A stretch of DNA of 64,000 nucleotides from assembly GCF_964031245.1 (NCBI RefSeq), contig NZ_OZ035017.1, positions 1,457,402 through 1,521,401 on the forward strand, in the 5' to 3' direction. Numbering within the stretch: the first letter of the stretch is position 1; each line of letters opens with the position of its first letter. The position numbers and the translations under genes were made by a program. This stretch comes from Rickettsiella endosymbiont of Miltochrista miniata. Its GTDB lineage: Bacteria > Pseudomonadota > Gammaproteobacteria > Diplorickettsiales > Diplorickettsiaceae. Of this stretch, positions 46,863 through 56,561 are shown piece after piece. The notes under the pieces were generated by a model. The model made no database searches. It was not told where the DNA came from and worked only from the letters and a program-made list of their open reading frames with translations.

Positions 46863-47849
46863 TTAAGCAGATCTTCTCGATGGAGAATTTTGTCTGACAG
46901 TTTCATTTTCTGTTAAAAGATCTTTATTCAACTCTTCATAAGCCCTATGAATTTCTTGGAAATTTTCCTTTAACCCACCTTTATCTGGGTGATGTATTAA
47001 AATTAATTTATGATAACTTTTACGCAATCTTTTTCGAAAATCTTCGTCAGACTCATCCGTATATCTCGGCTCCAGCTTTAATATCTCATAAGGATTCCGG
47101 AGAGAATTTGAAGAATTTTCAGTAGGATTTTGCTTGGTTCCTCCCTTAGGTATTTCAAAATACTCCTCTTGATCACAACCCATAGCCTCTGGATTTGGTT
47201 TAATCACTATTTGTCTAGTTGTTGCGCTAGCTGAATTCAAATTTATATTTCCATTTTTTTTGCTATTAATAATATTTTCAAGACTATTGATAATAGATAC
47301 CAGAGGATTTACTTTTTTTGAACTATCTGTAGAAAAAAGATCCTCCTCAGCTTGAAAAGGACTATAAAGATCATAGTCTTCCAAATCACCATCTATTTCC
47401 TTGAAATTAGAAAAGGGAATGTGATGTGTTGAATCAATTGCTTCAAGCTCTACCAATATTTTATCAATTAACGCTTCATCAATATCAAAGTTCTCATGAA
47501 AAAACTTTAAAGCTCTATGCTTTAAATCACTAGGAAGATTTTTAGACATCACAATACTTAGGATTAAAGAAGCGAGCAGAGACAATCTTTTTGGATAAAA
47601 CTTTTTAGCGAAAGCAATGTTTTCTTGAGACGCATCTATCGCGTGCACATAATTAACAAAAAGTTGTAAGTCTAATTTTTCTAATTTTTTACTTTCTGAC
47701 TTGGCTCCTAGTAATTTATTCGTGATAAATTTTTCATCCGTTGGCTTTGGAGGGCTAAATTTCATTTCCTTGTTTTTTTTCTCGATAAAAGGTGTAAGCT
47801 TTCGATGATATGCTGGGTTTTTATCAGGGGTTTTTAAAGATGTTGCCAT
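46863..47849 (-). CDS. C-terminal J-domain protein, possible effector
   Basis: The 328-aa protein has no known N-terminal domain; residues 1-250 are polar, with a helical middle (about 60-140). The last about 65 residues are a J domain: NPYEILKLEPRYTDESDEDF, then KLILIHHPDKGG. The HPD tripeptide is intact, so Hsp70 contact is likely. Placing the J domain at the C-terminus is unlike DnaJ or DjlA. I prefer ATG 47849 (MATSLKTPDKNP); ATG 47885 adds 12 residues. It stands alone and could be a host Hsp70-directed effector or a cytosolic cochaperone. Confidence 0.8.
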   Translation of the reverse strand: MATSLKTPDKNPAYHRKLTPFIEKKNKEMKFSPPKPTDEKFITNKLLGAKSESKKLEKLDLQLFVNYVHAIDASQENIAFAKKFYPKRLSLLASLILSIVMSKNLPSDLKHRALKFFHENFDIDEALIDKILVELEAIDSTHHIPFSNFKEIDGDLEDYDLYSPFQAEEDLFSTDSSKKVNPLVSIINSLENIINSKKNGNINLNSASATTRQIVIKPNPEAMGCDQEEYFEIPKGGTKQNPTENSSNSLRNPYEILKLEPRYTDESDEDFRKRLRKSYHKLILIHHPDKGGLKENFQEIHRAYEELNKDLLTENETVRQNSPSRRSA

Positions 47850-47992
47850 AGATTTTTCTCTAAATTTTTTTTTACATAGCCTCACTCTTCAGACTAACAC
47901 TGATTTCTCCCTAAAACAATATTCGAACCATAAACACCCGAAACTGCTTTCAACCGTTGCTTCTCTATTAAATTAAGGCTATTTTTGAGCCC

Positions 47993-48787
47993 ATGACATC
48001 TTTACATGGTTTACGGGTCCTCATTACCCGCTCTGCTCATCAAGGGAAGGAACTAGTCACTCAAACTCAGAATTATGGTGGGTTAGCCATCCATTTCCCT
48101 ACACTGGAAATTATCCGAACCAAGAATATAAAAAAAGTAGAATTAAGGATAAAAAAACTTAAAGAATACGATTTTGTCATCTTTATTAGCCCCAACTCTG
48201 TCTTTAATACTGCCGAGACTATCCATGGCATTTGGCCTGCGTGGCCTAAAAATACCAAAACCTTCGCCACTGGACCTGGTACAACATTGGCTTTAAAGCA
48301 ACATAATCTACCTTGTGATAACTGTCCAGAAAAGGATTTTAGTGGTACTGGCCTGTTAAATCTCACTGCGTTACAGAATATAAAGCAAAAAAAAATACTC
48401 ATCATAAAAGGAGAAGACGGTCGCTTATATCTAGCAAAGGGCTTAAAAGCTAGGGGGGCTCAGGTAAATAATCTAAATGTTTACAAGAGACGGCTGCCAA
48501 AAATTGACAAAAATAATATCCCGCATCATGAAGCCATTGATGTCATTATTTGTACTTCTAGTACCGGGCTCAAAAATTTAGTGGGTTTATTATATCCATA
48601 CTGGCAAGATATTTTATTTAAAAAACAATTGCTTGTCATTAGTCCTCGACTGGTTGATATTGCGAAGAAATTAGGTTTTGTCAAACCGCCTTTAATATCG
48701 GATAATGCAACAAATGCAGCTATCTTAAAAACTCTGTTTTCCTGGCGGGAGCGATCACTATGGAATCACAGCCCACACCCAACTTAG
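47993..48787 (+). CDS. hemD: Uroporphyrinogen-III synthase
   Basis: HemD closes and inverts hydroxymethylbilane to uroporphyrinogen III. The 264-aa sequence has GLRVLITRSAHQGKELVTQ and FISPNSVFNTAETI (family SxNGV), GPGTTLAL and IIKGEDGRLYLAKGLKARGAQV, plus a late CTSSTGLKNLV. Sequence conservation in this family is low, and the position before hemX strengthens the call. Usually hemC lies upstream; here it is 15 kb away. Confidence 0.9.
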   Translation: MTSLHGLRVLITRSAHQGKELVTQTQNYGGLAIHFPTLEIIRTKNIKKVELRIKKLKEYDFVIFISPNSVFNTAETIHGIWPAWPKNTKTFATGPGTTLALKQHNLPCDNCPEKDFSGTGLLNLTALQNIKQKKILIIKGEDGRLYLAKGLKARGAQVNNLNVYKRRLPKIDKNNIPHHEAIDVIICTSSTGLKNLVGLLYPYWQDILFKKQLLVISPRLVDIAKKLGFVKPPLISDNATNAAILKTLFSWRERSLWNHSPHPT

Positions 48788-49809
48788 AAGAAGCAGAAGT
48801 AAAGGTCAAAAAAAATAAACCTTTACGTTCTAAAAGCTGTTTCACCGCTTGGTGTGCAATAGGATTGTTATTCATCACCTGGACAGGTTTATTTCTAGGA
48901 TTAGGTTTTTTTTGGTTAAAAAATAGAGGGGATCTTAACGAGTATCATCGTCAACTATCCGCCATACAAACGCAGATCTCGCAAAGTCAAACTGACAATA
49001 AAAACCTCCAGCAACACATCTCACAACTACAAAATTTTATTGAACAAAAATTCTCAGCTAATGATAATGCTATTCTGCTGGCTAATATTAATCAACTGAT
49101 TCAGTTAGCTCAGTATAATCTTGTTTATTTTCATGATACCGACAACGCTTTGTCTGCATTGTCACTAGCCGATAAACAATTAAGTACAATAATAAGTCCA
49201 GATGTTCGGTTAGAAAATCTACACCAGTTATTAACTCAGTACTTAACTAACTTAAAAGCTTTACCTCATATTGATTTAACGGCTATCTTAGCCCAGCTCC
49301 AGACTTTAAAAGCACAAATTACACAATTGCCTTTATTGGCAACATCTAACTCTACCACGCCGAACCCTAAGGCTACTGTCGGAAGTTCTTCGGAAAATAA
49401 ATGGGTAAGTATGTTGAAAAATAGTCTAGACAGCTTCCGACAACTAGTCGTTATTCGTCGCTTGAATAAACCTATAGAGCCTTTATTGCCAGAAAGAGAG
49501 CAACAATATTTGCAACATAATTTGATATTATTATTACAGCAAGCTCAATGGGCATTGATACATCATGAGGCGATTATTTATCAATCCAGTTTGCAAGAAA
49601 TTCAGGAAAATATAAAAGATCATTTTGCAGGTAACTCGCCTATCACAAAGACAGTCATGCAAAGTATTACCCAATTACAACAAATCGAACTGCAAACTCC
49701 ATCTCTTGATTTAAATCCATTGCTCGAGGCAATTTCGATTATCAAAAAAACGCCTATCAATTCTAACACTACTCCTGTAGTTACCGCTAATCAAAAGGAA
49801 CCCTCTTGA
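48760..49809 (+). CDS. hemX: HemX-like membrane protein
   Basis: The gammaproteobacterial HemX is often (probably wrongly) called uroporphyrinogen-III C-methyltransferase, but no SAM motif is visible. It has one membrane helix (about 27-50) after a short cytosolic tail and a long coiled-coil-rich periplasmic domain (about 60-330). The 349-aa protein overlaps hemD by 28 bp and hemY by ATGA. Its true role is unknown. Confidence 0.85.
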   Translation: MESQPTPNLEEAEVKVKKNKPLRSKSCFTAWCAIGLLFITWTGLFLGLGFFWLKNRGDLNEYHRQLSAIQTQISQSQTDNKNLQQHISQLQNFIEQKFSANDNAILLANINQLIQLAQYNLVYFHDTDNALSALSLADKQLSTIISPDVRLENLHQLLTQYLTNLKALPHIDLTAILAQLQTLKAQITQLPLLATSNSTTPNPKATVGSSSENKWVSMLKNSLDSFRQLVVIRRLNKPIEPLLPEREQQYLQHNLILLLQQAQWALIHHEAIIYQSSLQEIQENIKDHFAGNSPITKTVMQSITQLQQIELQTPSLDLNPLLEAISIIKKTPINSNTTPVVTANQKEPS

Positions 49810-50687
49810 TGCATCGGTTTTTTATATTTTTATTGGTTCTCGCTCTTTCTGTTTGGATCGGAGTTAAAATAACCGTCGATCCGGGATATATGCTGATTAC
49901 TTGGCATCAACTCGCCTTAGAAATGCCACTATGGTTAGTTATCTTAATTTTAGTCACTAGCTTTATATTAATTTATTATTTAATTCGGTTCATTAGATAT
50001 TTATTAATGTTACCAAAACAATGGCGTCACAATTTAAATAAAAAACGTTCTCAAAAAACCATGGCATTGGATGATCAACGCCTGTTTTCTGCGCTTTATC
50101 AAAAACCACAAAACTGGCATCATATTTTAGAAATTTTACCTCAATTAGAAAATAAAACCTGGATATCTAAAGATCAAATTCAACAATTACAACAAGAAAG
50201 TGTTGAAAACTTATTAAGTCAAGAACAATATACCTACGATTTATCAACGCTTGAGAGTATCTGGGGCAATTTACCACCTAAACTAAAAAAAGATCCTCAC
50301 CTCATAAATTTTTATATTCAAGGTCTTATAAGACATCATGAAGATGCGAAAGCTGAATCATTAATAATAAAACAATTAAAAAAGCAATGGTTTGGTCCGC
50401 TTGTTCCAACCTATAGTCATATTAAAAGCATTAATCCTGCTCGCCAATTAGCAATAGCAGAAAAATGGCTCAAAAAACATCCTGATGACCCTTATCTTTT
50501 ATTAAGTTTAGGTCGCCTATGTAGACAGAGAAAATTATGGGGAAAAGCTCGGGATTATTTAGAAAAAAGTTTAATCTATGATTCTTCTAATTCAGAAACT
50601 TATCTGGAATTAGGTGAGTTATTTGAAGGTCTAGAAGAACCACTTCAAGCTTTGATATGGTTTAAAAAAGGATTAACAAAAAAATAA
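49806..50687 (+). CDS. hemY: HemY-like TPR membrane protein
   Basis: HemY of gammaproteobacteria is an inner-membrane protein with two N-terminal helices (about 1-22 and 38-63) followed by TPR repeats. The 293-aa protein shows ALYQKPQNWHHILEILPQLE and a TPR region with DPYLLLSLGRLCRQRKLWGKARDYLEKSL. It is shorter than E. coli HemY (about 400). It is not protoporphyrinogen oxidase. It is coupled to hemX by ATGA and convergent with pyrC. Confidence 0.87.
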   Translation: MMHRFFIFLLVLALSVWIGVKITVDPGYMLITWHQLALEMPLWLVILILVTSFILIYYLIRFIRYLLMLPKQWRHNLNKKRSQKTMALDDQRLFSALYQKPQNWHHILEILPQLENKTWISKDQIQQLQQESVENLLSQEQYTYDLSTLESIWGNLPPKLKKDPHLINFYIQGLIRHHEDAKAESLIIKQLKKQWFGPLVPTYSHIKSINPARQLAIAEKWLKKHPDDPYLLLSLGRLCRQRKLWGKARDYLEKSLIYDSSNSETYLELGELFEGLEEPLQALIWFKKGLTKK

Positions 50688-51920
50688 TTATACTTTTTCT
50701 AAATCATAGACTCGTCCTTTTAATATAGTTGTAACAGGCCAACCTCTCAAAAGGCGTCCTGCAAAAGGTGACCACTGGCACTTAGTACTAAGGCGCTGGT
50801 CTTCCACCCTCTTCGCCAATGATAAATCGACTAACACGCAATCCTCGCGATAATCTGGCAAGTCGAATATTTTTTTTGCCCGACGCGAAGTTAAATCCAC
50901 TATGTTGTTTAAAGTAAGTAAATCTTGATGATAGGCTTCCAGTAACAATGGCAAAGTAGTTTCTATACCCGGCACCCCAGATGGGCACATACCATAAGGT
51001 CTAGCTTTCTCCTCTAAGGTATGTGGAGCATGATCAGAACCTACGGTATCAATAATACCGGATTTTATTGCCGAAAATAACGCAATTTGATGTTCTGACG
51101 ATCGCAACGGTGGATTCATCACTGCTTTACCTTTTAAACTCGCATAATCTGTTAAATTCAAAAATAAGTGATGTGGAGTTGTTTCGGCAAAGACGGGAAG
51201 GCCTTCTTCTTTAGCCTGTGCAATTAAATCAATTTCTTGGTGCGTACTAGTGTGTAAAATGTACAAACGCGCTCCATATTCACGAACCAGCTGAATAGCT
51301 TTTTTTACGGCTAATACGGCTGCTGTTTCATCGCGAATTTTTGAATGTATTGCATAATTTTGTGGTCCAGTAAATTTTTTTTCGTTTTCTTTTAAGCGCT
51401 GTTCATCTTCCGCATGAACCGCAACTAACATATTTTCTGCAGCTGCTATCTTGAAAATGGCGTGTAAACTCTCATCATCATCGATAACTAAACCACCTGT
51501 ACTACACCCCATAAAAACTTTAATGCCAATTACCTGATCTTTTACTTTTTTTATTTCATTTAAATGATGTTTATCAGCACCAAAAAATAAATGGTAACGT
51601 AAAGGGATTTTTGCTTCTTTTAATTGTCGGTCAATAAGCGCTTTTTTTTCTTGTAAGGCGATTTGCGTAACCGTAGGAGGCAAGGTGTTAGGCATATCGA
51701 AAACAGTGGTATAGCCGCCCTTTATACTAGCTTTAGCAGCAGTTTTCCAATCTTCTTTATATTCCAAACCAGGCGTTCGAAAATGCACATGGGGATCGAT
51801 TAATCCAGGTAATACTAATAAATTATTGGCCAAGATAGTAATTTCTTGTTCACTATCTATAGTAATATTTTGACGTTGATTTTCTATATTAAGAATATTA
51901 TTTATCCGTATCATAAACAA
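50688..51920 (-). CDS. pyrC: Dihydroorotase (class I-like)
   Basis: Dihydroorotase cyclises carbamoyl aspartate to dihydroorotate. The 410-aa amidohydrolase has the metal-binding DPHVHFRTPG, the lysine in IGIKVFMG, the HAED block, LHTST and SDHAPHTLEEK. The length and motif set are of the long class I type, unlike the short E. coli PyrC (348 aa). It is the last gene of the six-gene pyr operon and overlaps pyrI by 10 bp. Confidence 0.93.
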   Translation of the reverse strand: MFMIRINNILNIENQRQNITIDSEQEITILANNLLVLPGLIDPHVHFRTPGLEYKEDWKTAAKASIKGGYTTVFDMPNTLPPTVTQIALQEKKALIDRQLKEAKIPLRYHLFFGADKHHLNEIKKVKDQVIGIKVFMGCSTGGLVIDDDESLHAIFKIAAAENMLVAVHAEDEQRLKENEKKFTGPQNYAIHSKIRDETAAVLAVKKAIQLVREYGARLYILHTSTHQEIDLIAQAKEEGLPVFAETTPHHLFLNLTDYASLKGKAVMNPPLRSSEHQIALFSAIKSGIIDTVGSDHAPHTLEEKARPYGMCPSGVPGIETTLPLLLEAYHQDLLTLNNIVDLTSRRAKKIFDLPDYREDCVLVDLSLAKRVEDQRLSTKCQWSPFAGRLLRGWPVTTILKGRVYDLEKV

Positions 51921-52369
51921 ATTTCTTCAACTTGATCGCGCTCAAATTGTTTCTCACAATAAAAGCAACGAAGTTTTATCTGATTTGGAGATCCTTCTAA
52001 TTTAAAATAACCTTTTGATTCAATGTGATTGATACAATTTTGGTTCGGGCATACCAATATGTCGCGTATCGTTTTAGGTAATTCACAGTTAATCTTTTCG
52101 CTAACTTTAAAATTTTCAATTCGGCTTATAGTAGCGCCAGGTGCAAAAATTGCGACATGCTCAATTTCCTGAGGAGCAAGTAGTCGATTTTCAATTTTAA
52201 TTAAATCTTTCAGTTTTAAAGATGCACTTCGCAAATTTAGACCTAAAGTAACACGCTGTTTACTATTAACCACGTGCAATAAACGCATAATTTTTAGTGC
52301 TTGGCCTGCTGGAATATGATCAATGACGACACCATTCTCAATTGCAGAAACCGAACGAGTTTTGATCAT
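51911..52369 (-). CDS. pyrI: Aspartate carbamoyltransferase regulatory subunit
   Basis: PyrI binds CTP and ATP and holds the catalytic trimers together. The 152-aa protein has the N-terminal effector-binding domain (GVVIDHIPAGQALKIMRLL) and a zinc site: CPNQNC (C-x4-C) and CFYC (C-x2-C). All four cysteines are present. It allows feedback control of PyrB. In many bacteria it is absent. It lies 22 bp after pyrB. Confidence 0.96.
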   Translation of the reverse strand: MIKTRSVSAIENGVVIDHIPAGQALKIMRLLHVVNSKQRVTLGLNLRSASLKLKDLIKIENRLLAPQEIEHVAIFAPGATISRIENFKVSEKINCELPKTIRDILVCPNQNCINHIESKGYFKLEGSPNQIKLRCFYCEKQFERDQVEEICL

Positions 52370-52391
52370 AAGTTTAATCCAAAAAAATCAT

Positions 52392-53315
52392 TTAAAGCGT
52401 TACCTTATCAAGTAGTAACGATAAAATCGCTTGTCTGATATAAATTGCATTGACAACTTGTTTAAAATATAAAGCATAAGGGGTTTCATCAATAGCTTTA
52501 TCTATCTCACGCCCACGCGGCAAAGGATGTAAAATATTCAAATTAGTTTTAACTTTTTTTAACTTATCTGGAGTTAAAACATATTGATCTTCAAATAGCT
52601 GATGCTCTGATTGAGTAAATCTTTCTTGCTGTAACCGAGTCATATATAAAACATCAATTTTAGAAATCACTTCATCCAGACTTGCGTGAAAAGAAAACCG
52701 AATTCCTTTATGTTTTAATTCATCGCAAATTACTTCCGGCAAGGTTAATAACAAAGGCGAAATTAAAAACAATCTCATGTTAAACAAAGCGCATAACTGC
52801 ACTAAAGAATGTACGGTTCGTCCATATTTTAAATCTCCTACCAATGCTATCGATAATCCTTCCAAATTTCCTTGCATTTCTTGTAGTGTGAATAAATCGG
52901 CTAGGGCTTGCGTAGGATGTTGATTCGCGCCATCTCCCGCATTAATAATTGGTTTATCAGAAATCTTTGCTGCTAAACGTGCCGAGCCCTCGAGTGGATG
53001 TCGAATTACAATAAGATCGGCATAACAAGAAATCGTTTTGATGGTATCTTGTAAATCTTCACCCTTTTTGATAGAAGTATTTTCACTGCCAGAAAAGCCA
53101 ATGACTTGCCCTCCCAAGCGTAAGGTAGCTGTCTCAAATGATAAACGGGTGCGAGTCGAAGGTTCAAAAAAACAGTGGGCAATTATTTTATCAAGCAAAT
53201 ACTTTTTAGGTAAATTTTTCTTAAATTTTTTGGCGAGATTTAATATATGGCTTACTTCTACTAAAGAAAGATCACGAATTGATATAATATCTTTTTTACC
53301 CAATACTTTAGACAT
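52392..53315 (-). CDS. pyrB: Aspartate carbamoyltransferase catalytic subunit
   Basis: PyrB joins carbamoyl phosphate and aspartate. The 307-aa protein has the carbamoyl-phosphate motif FFEPSTRTRLSFETA, the GDGANQHPTQALADLF block and HPLPRGREID. The gene is 42 bp after carB in the operon and before pyrI, as in enteric bacteria. Confidence 0.97.
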   Translation of the reverse strand: MSKVLGKKDIISIRDLSLVEVSHILNLAKKFKKNLPKKYLLDKIIAHCFFEPSTRTRLSFETATLRLGGQVIGFSGSENTSIKKGEDLQDTIKTISCYADLIVIRHPLEGSARLAAKISDKPIINAGDGANQHPTQALADLFTLQEMQGNLEGLSIALVGDLKYGRTVHSLVQLCALFNMRLFLISPLLLTLPEVICDELKHKGIRFSFHASLDEVISKIDVLYMTRLQQERFTQSEHQLFEDQYVLTPDKLKKVKTNLNILHPLPRGREIDKAIDETPYALYFKQVVNAIYIRQAILSLLLDKVTL

Positions 53316-53357
53316 AATTCACTCACATTTAATTAACTATAGCGAAGAGTATCATTT

Positions 53358-56300
53358 TTATTCATTCTTTTTTAGAACCAAACTTTGCCAAGATTCTACT
53401 GGCAATTCTTTACCCCACAAACTGACTAAACATTGCAAAATTATCTGTGCGATCTGAGCATTTGTAATTAAAGGAATATGATGATCAATAGCTAAACGAC
53501 GAATTAAAAAACCATCTGTTTGCTGTAAGCCTGTCATAGAACTGGGTATGTTAATAATTGCTCCTATTTTACGTTGGGTAATTAAATCTCTAATATTAGG
53601 TTTTTTTGCTTCACTCGTTTTGTTAACAAAATAAGACGCTATACCATGCTGAGATAAAAACTGGTGAGTTCCTTCTGTGCTATAAATAAGCCAGCCTTGA
53701 TCGTCAAGTTGTTTGATCCAAGGTAAAAGCTTAATTTTATAGCTATCTGCAACACTTAATAACAATTTCTTTTCGATGATATTTTGATCCGTTGCCAACC
53801 ATGCTTTATAAAAAGCTTCTATTAAATCCTCTGCGATACACGCCACTTCACCTGTGGATGCCATTTCAACCTGAGCGACTGGATTAGAACCTTTTAAACG
53901 ACTATAAGAAAATTGTGCCGCTTTGACACCCACATAATCAAGTTCTAAAGTTTCGTAATGTTTTGCTTGGTGCTTATTCAGCATCACTTCGGTTGCTATT
54001 TGTATGAAATTATGGCCGGTTACTTTAGAAACAAACGGAAAAGAACGCGATGCGCGTAAATTACATTCAATAACCTGAATATCATTATTTTTGGCAATAA
54101 ATTGGATATTAAACGGACCAGTAATATGTAAAGCCTTAACAATTTTACGAGCTATGTTTTTAGTACGGCGTATGGTTTCTAAATACAATTTCTGTGGGGG
54201 CAACACAACCGTCGCATCTCCAGAATGAACACCGGCGTTCTCGATATGTTCTGAAATAGCTTCGATAACAATATCACCCTGTTTAGCAACCCCGTCTATC
54301 TCTAATTCTTTTGCTTCTTGAACAAATTTAGATATCACCACTGGATGATCTTGTGAAACATGCGCAGCCGCTTGTAAATGCTGATCTAGAGATTCGGGAT
54401 CAAAAACCACATTCATTGCGGAACCAGACAAAATATAAGAAGGTCTAATTAATACTGGATAACCCACTTTAGCTGCAAAGGCTTTTGCTTTACTCAAGCT
54501 CGTAATTCTTTCCCAAGCGGGTTGATCAACATTAAGTGTATTTAATAAAGCAGAAAATTTTTCTCGGTTTTCAGCATAATCAATAAAGATTGGATCGGTA
54601 CCCAATAATTGATAGCCTTCTTTGGCTAAAGGGATGGCTAAATTATTAGCAATCTGTCCTCCTACTGAAACAATAATGCCCTTTGCTGATTCAAAATCCA
54701 CAATATCTTGTACGCGTTCAAAGGTAAGCTGTTCGAAATACAATCGATCCGATTCATCATAATCTGTAGAAACAGTTTCGGGGTTTGAGTTGATAATAAT
54801 GGCGGTTTCATTTAAACGACGTAAAGTCTGCGCAGTATTAACCGCACACCAATCGAACTCGACAGATGATCCTATCGAGTAAGGCCCTGAACCCAATACA
54901 ATGATAGGCCGCTGCTTAGCAGGACAAATATCATGTTCAATCGCATGATAACTTAGATAGAGATAATTCGTTTGCGCGGCAAATTCCCCTGCCAACGTAT
55001 CAATTTGCTTCACAAAAGGCGTAATACCATATTTTAAACGTAAAGCTCGAACTTGTTTTACCGACTTATTTTTTGTTTTAGCAATAAAACTATCTGAAAA
55101 ACCAGCTTGTTTTAATTGACGTAAAAGATTTTTATCCAACTTAGGAAGATTCAATTGCCTTTCTAATTCTGTGAGCTGGTGTATTTGTGCCAAAAACCAA
55201 AAATTAATTTGTGATAAACGTTCAGCTTGTAGAACAGAGCCGCCATTTTTAAAAAATTGATATAAAGCAAATAAGCGTCTATCGGTGGCAAATCGTATTT
55301 CTTTGCGTGGATTATCGATTTTTTCTGGATAATCCATTAAGCAAGTTGCCCCTTTATTTAACATACCCACTGCTTTCTGTAATGCTTCAGGAAAAGAACG
55401 ACCAATTGCCATTACTTCTCCCACACTCTTCATTTCAGTACCAATCGTTCTTTCAGCCGCTTTTAATTTATGTGTATCCCAACGCGGAATTTTTACTACA
55501 ATATAATCCAATGCCGGTTCAAAATAAGCACTCGTTACCTGAGTGACACTATTTTTTATTTCGCACAACTGATAGCCCAGCGCTAATTTAGTCGCAATGA
55601 ATGCTAATGGATAGCCTGTAGCTTTAGAGGCTAATGCACTGGATCGCGACAAACGTGCATTCATTTCTATAACTCGGTAATCGCCATTTTTAGGGTTAAC
55701 AGCAAATTGAATATTACATTCACCGATAATGTTAAAATGTTCAGCAACTTGCAAAGCCATATTGCGCAATAATTGGTGTTGTTCATTACTCAAGGTCTGT
55801 GCGGGCGCTACAACGATACTTTCTCCGGTATGGATGCCCATTGCATCCATATTCTCCATATTACAAATAGTTAATGCATTTCCTCGTTGATCACGAACAA
55901 TTTCATACTCAAATTCCTTCCATCCGAATAAATATTCTTCTATTAAAATTTGCGGAGCGGTGGCTAAACTTTCCTGAGCGCGCTGTTCAAGTATTTCTCG
56001 ATGTGTAATTTTCCCAGAACCTAATCCTCCTAGAGAAAACCCTGAACGCAGCATGATGGGATAACCGATTTTTTCTGCTGCCTTCAACGCTTCGGCAACT
56101 GTTTTAACTGCAAAACTAAGTGGTGTTTTAATTTTTAGCTTCGCTAAAGCCACCTTAAAAAGATCTCTGTCTTCTGTTTGGCATATCGATGCAACAGATG
56201 TGCCTAAGACAGCTACTTTATATTTTTTTAATATTCCTCTTTCTTCTAGATCTAAACCTAAATTAAGCGCAGTTTGTCCACCAACACCTAGTAATATTCC

Positions 56301-56555
56301 ATCTGGTTTTTCTTTGATAATAATCCGCTTCACGGTATCAAAATTTAATGGTTGCAAATAAATTTCATCAGCCAAATTTGCATCTGTTTGTATGGTAGCT
56401 ATATTCGGGTTTATTAATACCGAAGTGATTTTTTCTTCCTTTAATGCTTTAATGGCCTGTGAACCGGAATAATCAAACTCTCCTGCCTGGCCTATTCGTA
56501 AACCACCAGAACCTAAAATCAGAATTTTCTTACCCGTGTACCGTTGTATTTTCAT
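53358..56555 (-). CDS. carB: Carbamoyl-phosphate synthase large subunit
   Basis: CarB makes carbamoyl phosphate from ammonia, bicarbonate and two ATP. The 1065-aa protein has two homologous ATP-grasp halves (about 1-540 and 541-930; GSGGLRIGQAGEFDYSG at the start, GSGPYSIGSSVEFDWC in the middle). A C-terminal allosteric MGS domain follows (about 930-1065). The gene is 6 bp after carA. Confidence 0.97.
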   Translation of the reverse strand: MKIQRYTGKKILILGSGGLRIGQAGEFDYSGSQAIKALKEEKITSVLINPNIATIQTDANLADEIYLQPLNFDTVKRIIIKEKPDGILLGVGGQTALNLGLDLEERGILKKYKVAVLGTSVASICQTEDRDLFKVALAKLKIKTPLSFAVKTVAEALKAAEKIGYPIMLRSGFSLGGLGSGKITHREILEQRAQESLATAPQILIEEYLFGWKEFEYEIVRDQRGNALTICNMENMDAMGIHTGESIVVAPAQTLSNEQHQLLRNMALQVAEHFNIIGECNIQFAVNPKNGDYRVIEMNARLSRSSALASKATGYPLAFIATKLALGYQLCEIKNSVTQVTSAYFEPALDYIVVKIPRWDTHKLKAAERTIGTEMKSVGEVMAIGRSFPEALQKAVGMLNKGATCLMDYPEKIDNPRKEIRFATDRRLFALYQFFKNGGSVLQAERLSQINFWFLAQIHQLTELERQLNLPKLDKNLLRQLKQAGFSDSFIAKTKNKSVKQVRALRLKYGITPFVKQIDTLAGEFAAQTNYLYLSYHAIEHDICPAKQRPIIVLGSGPYSIGSSVEFDWCAVNTAQTLRRLNETAIIINSNPETVSTDYDESDRLYFEQLTFERVQDIVDFESAKGIIVSVGGQIANNLAIPLAKEGYQLLGTDPIFIDYAENREKFSALLNTLNVDQPAWERITSLSKAKAFAAKVGYPVLIRPSYILSGSAMNVVFDPESLDQHLQAAAHVSQDHPVVISKFVQEAKELEIDGVAKQGDIVIEAISEHIENAGVHSGDATVVLPPQKLYLETIRRTKNIARKIVKALHITGPFNIQFIAKNNDIQVIECNLRASRSFPFVSKVTGHNFIQIATEVMLNKHQAKHYETLELDYVGVKAAQFSYSRLKGSNPVAQVEMASTGEVACIAEDLIEAFYKAWLATDQNIIEKKLLLSVADSYKIKLLPWIKQLDDQGWLIYSTEGTHQFLSQHGIASYFVNKTSEAKKPNIRDLITQRKIGAIINIPSSMTGLQQTDGFLIRRLAIDHHIPLITNAQIAQIILQCLVSLWGKELPVESWQSLVLKKNE

Positions 56556-56561
56556 AATTTT

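Noticed and set aside
48760..49809. HemX as a uroporphyrinogen-III methyltransferase
   Set aside because: No SAM-binding motif is present; the sequence is a membrane anchor with a coiled-coil region.
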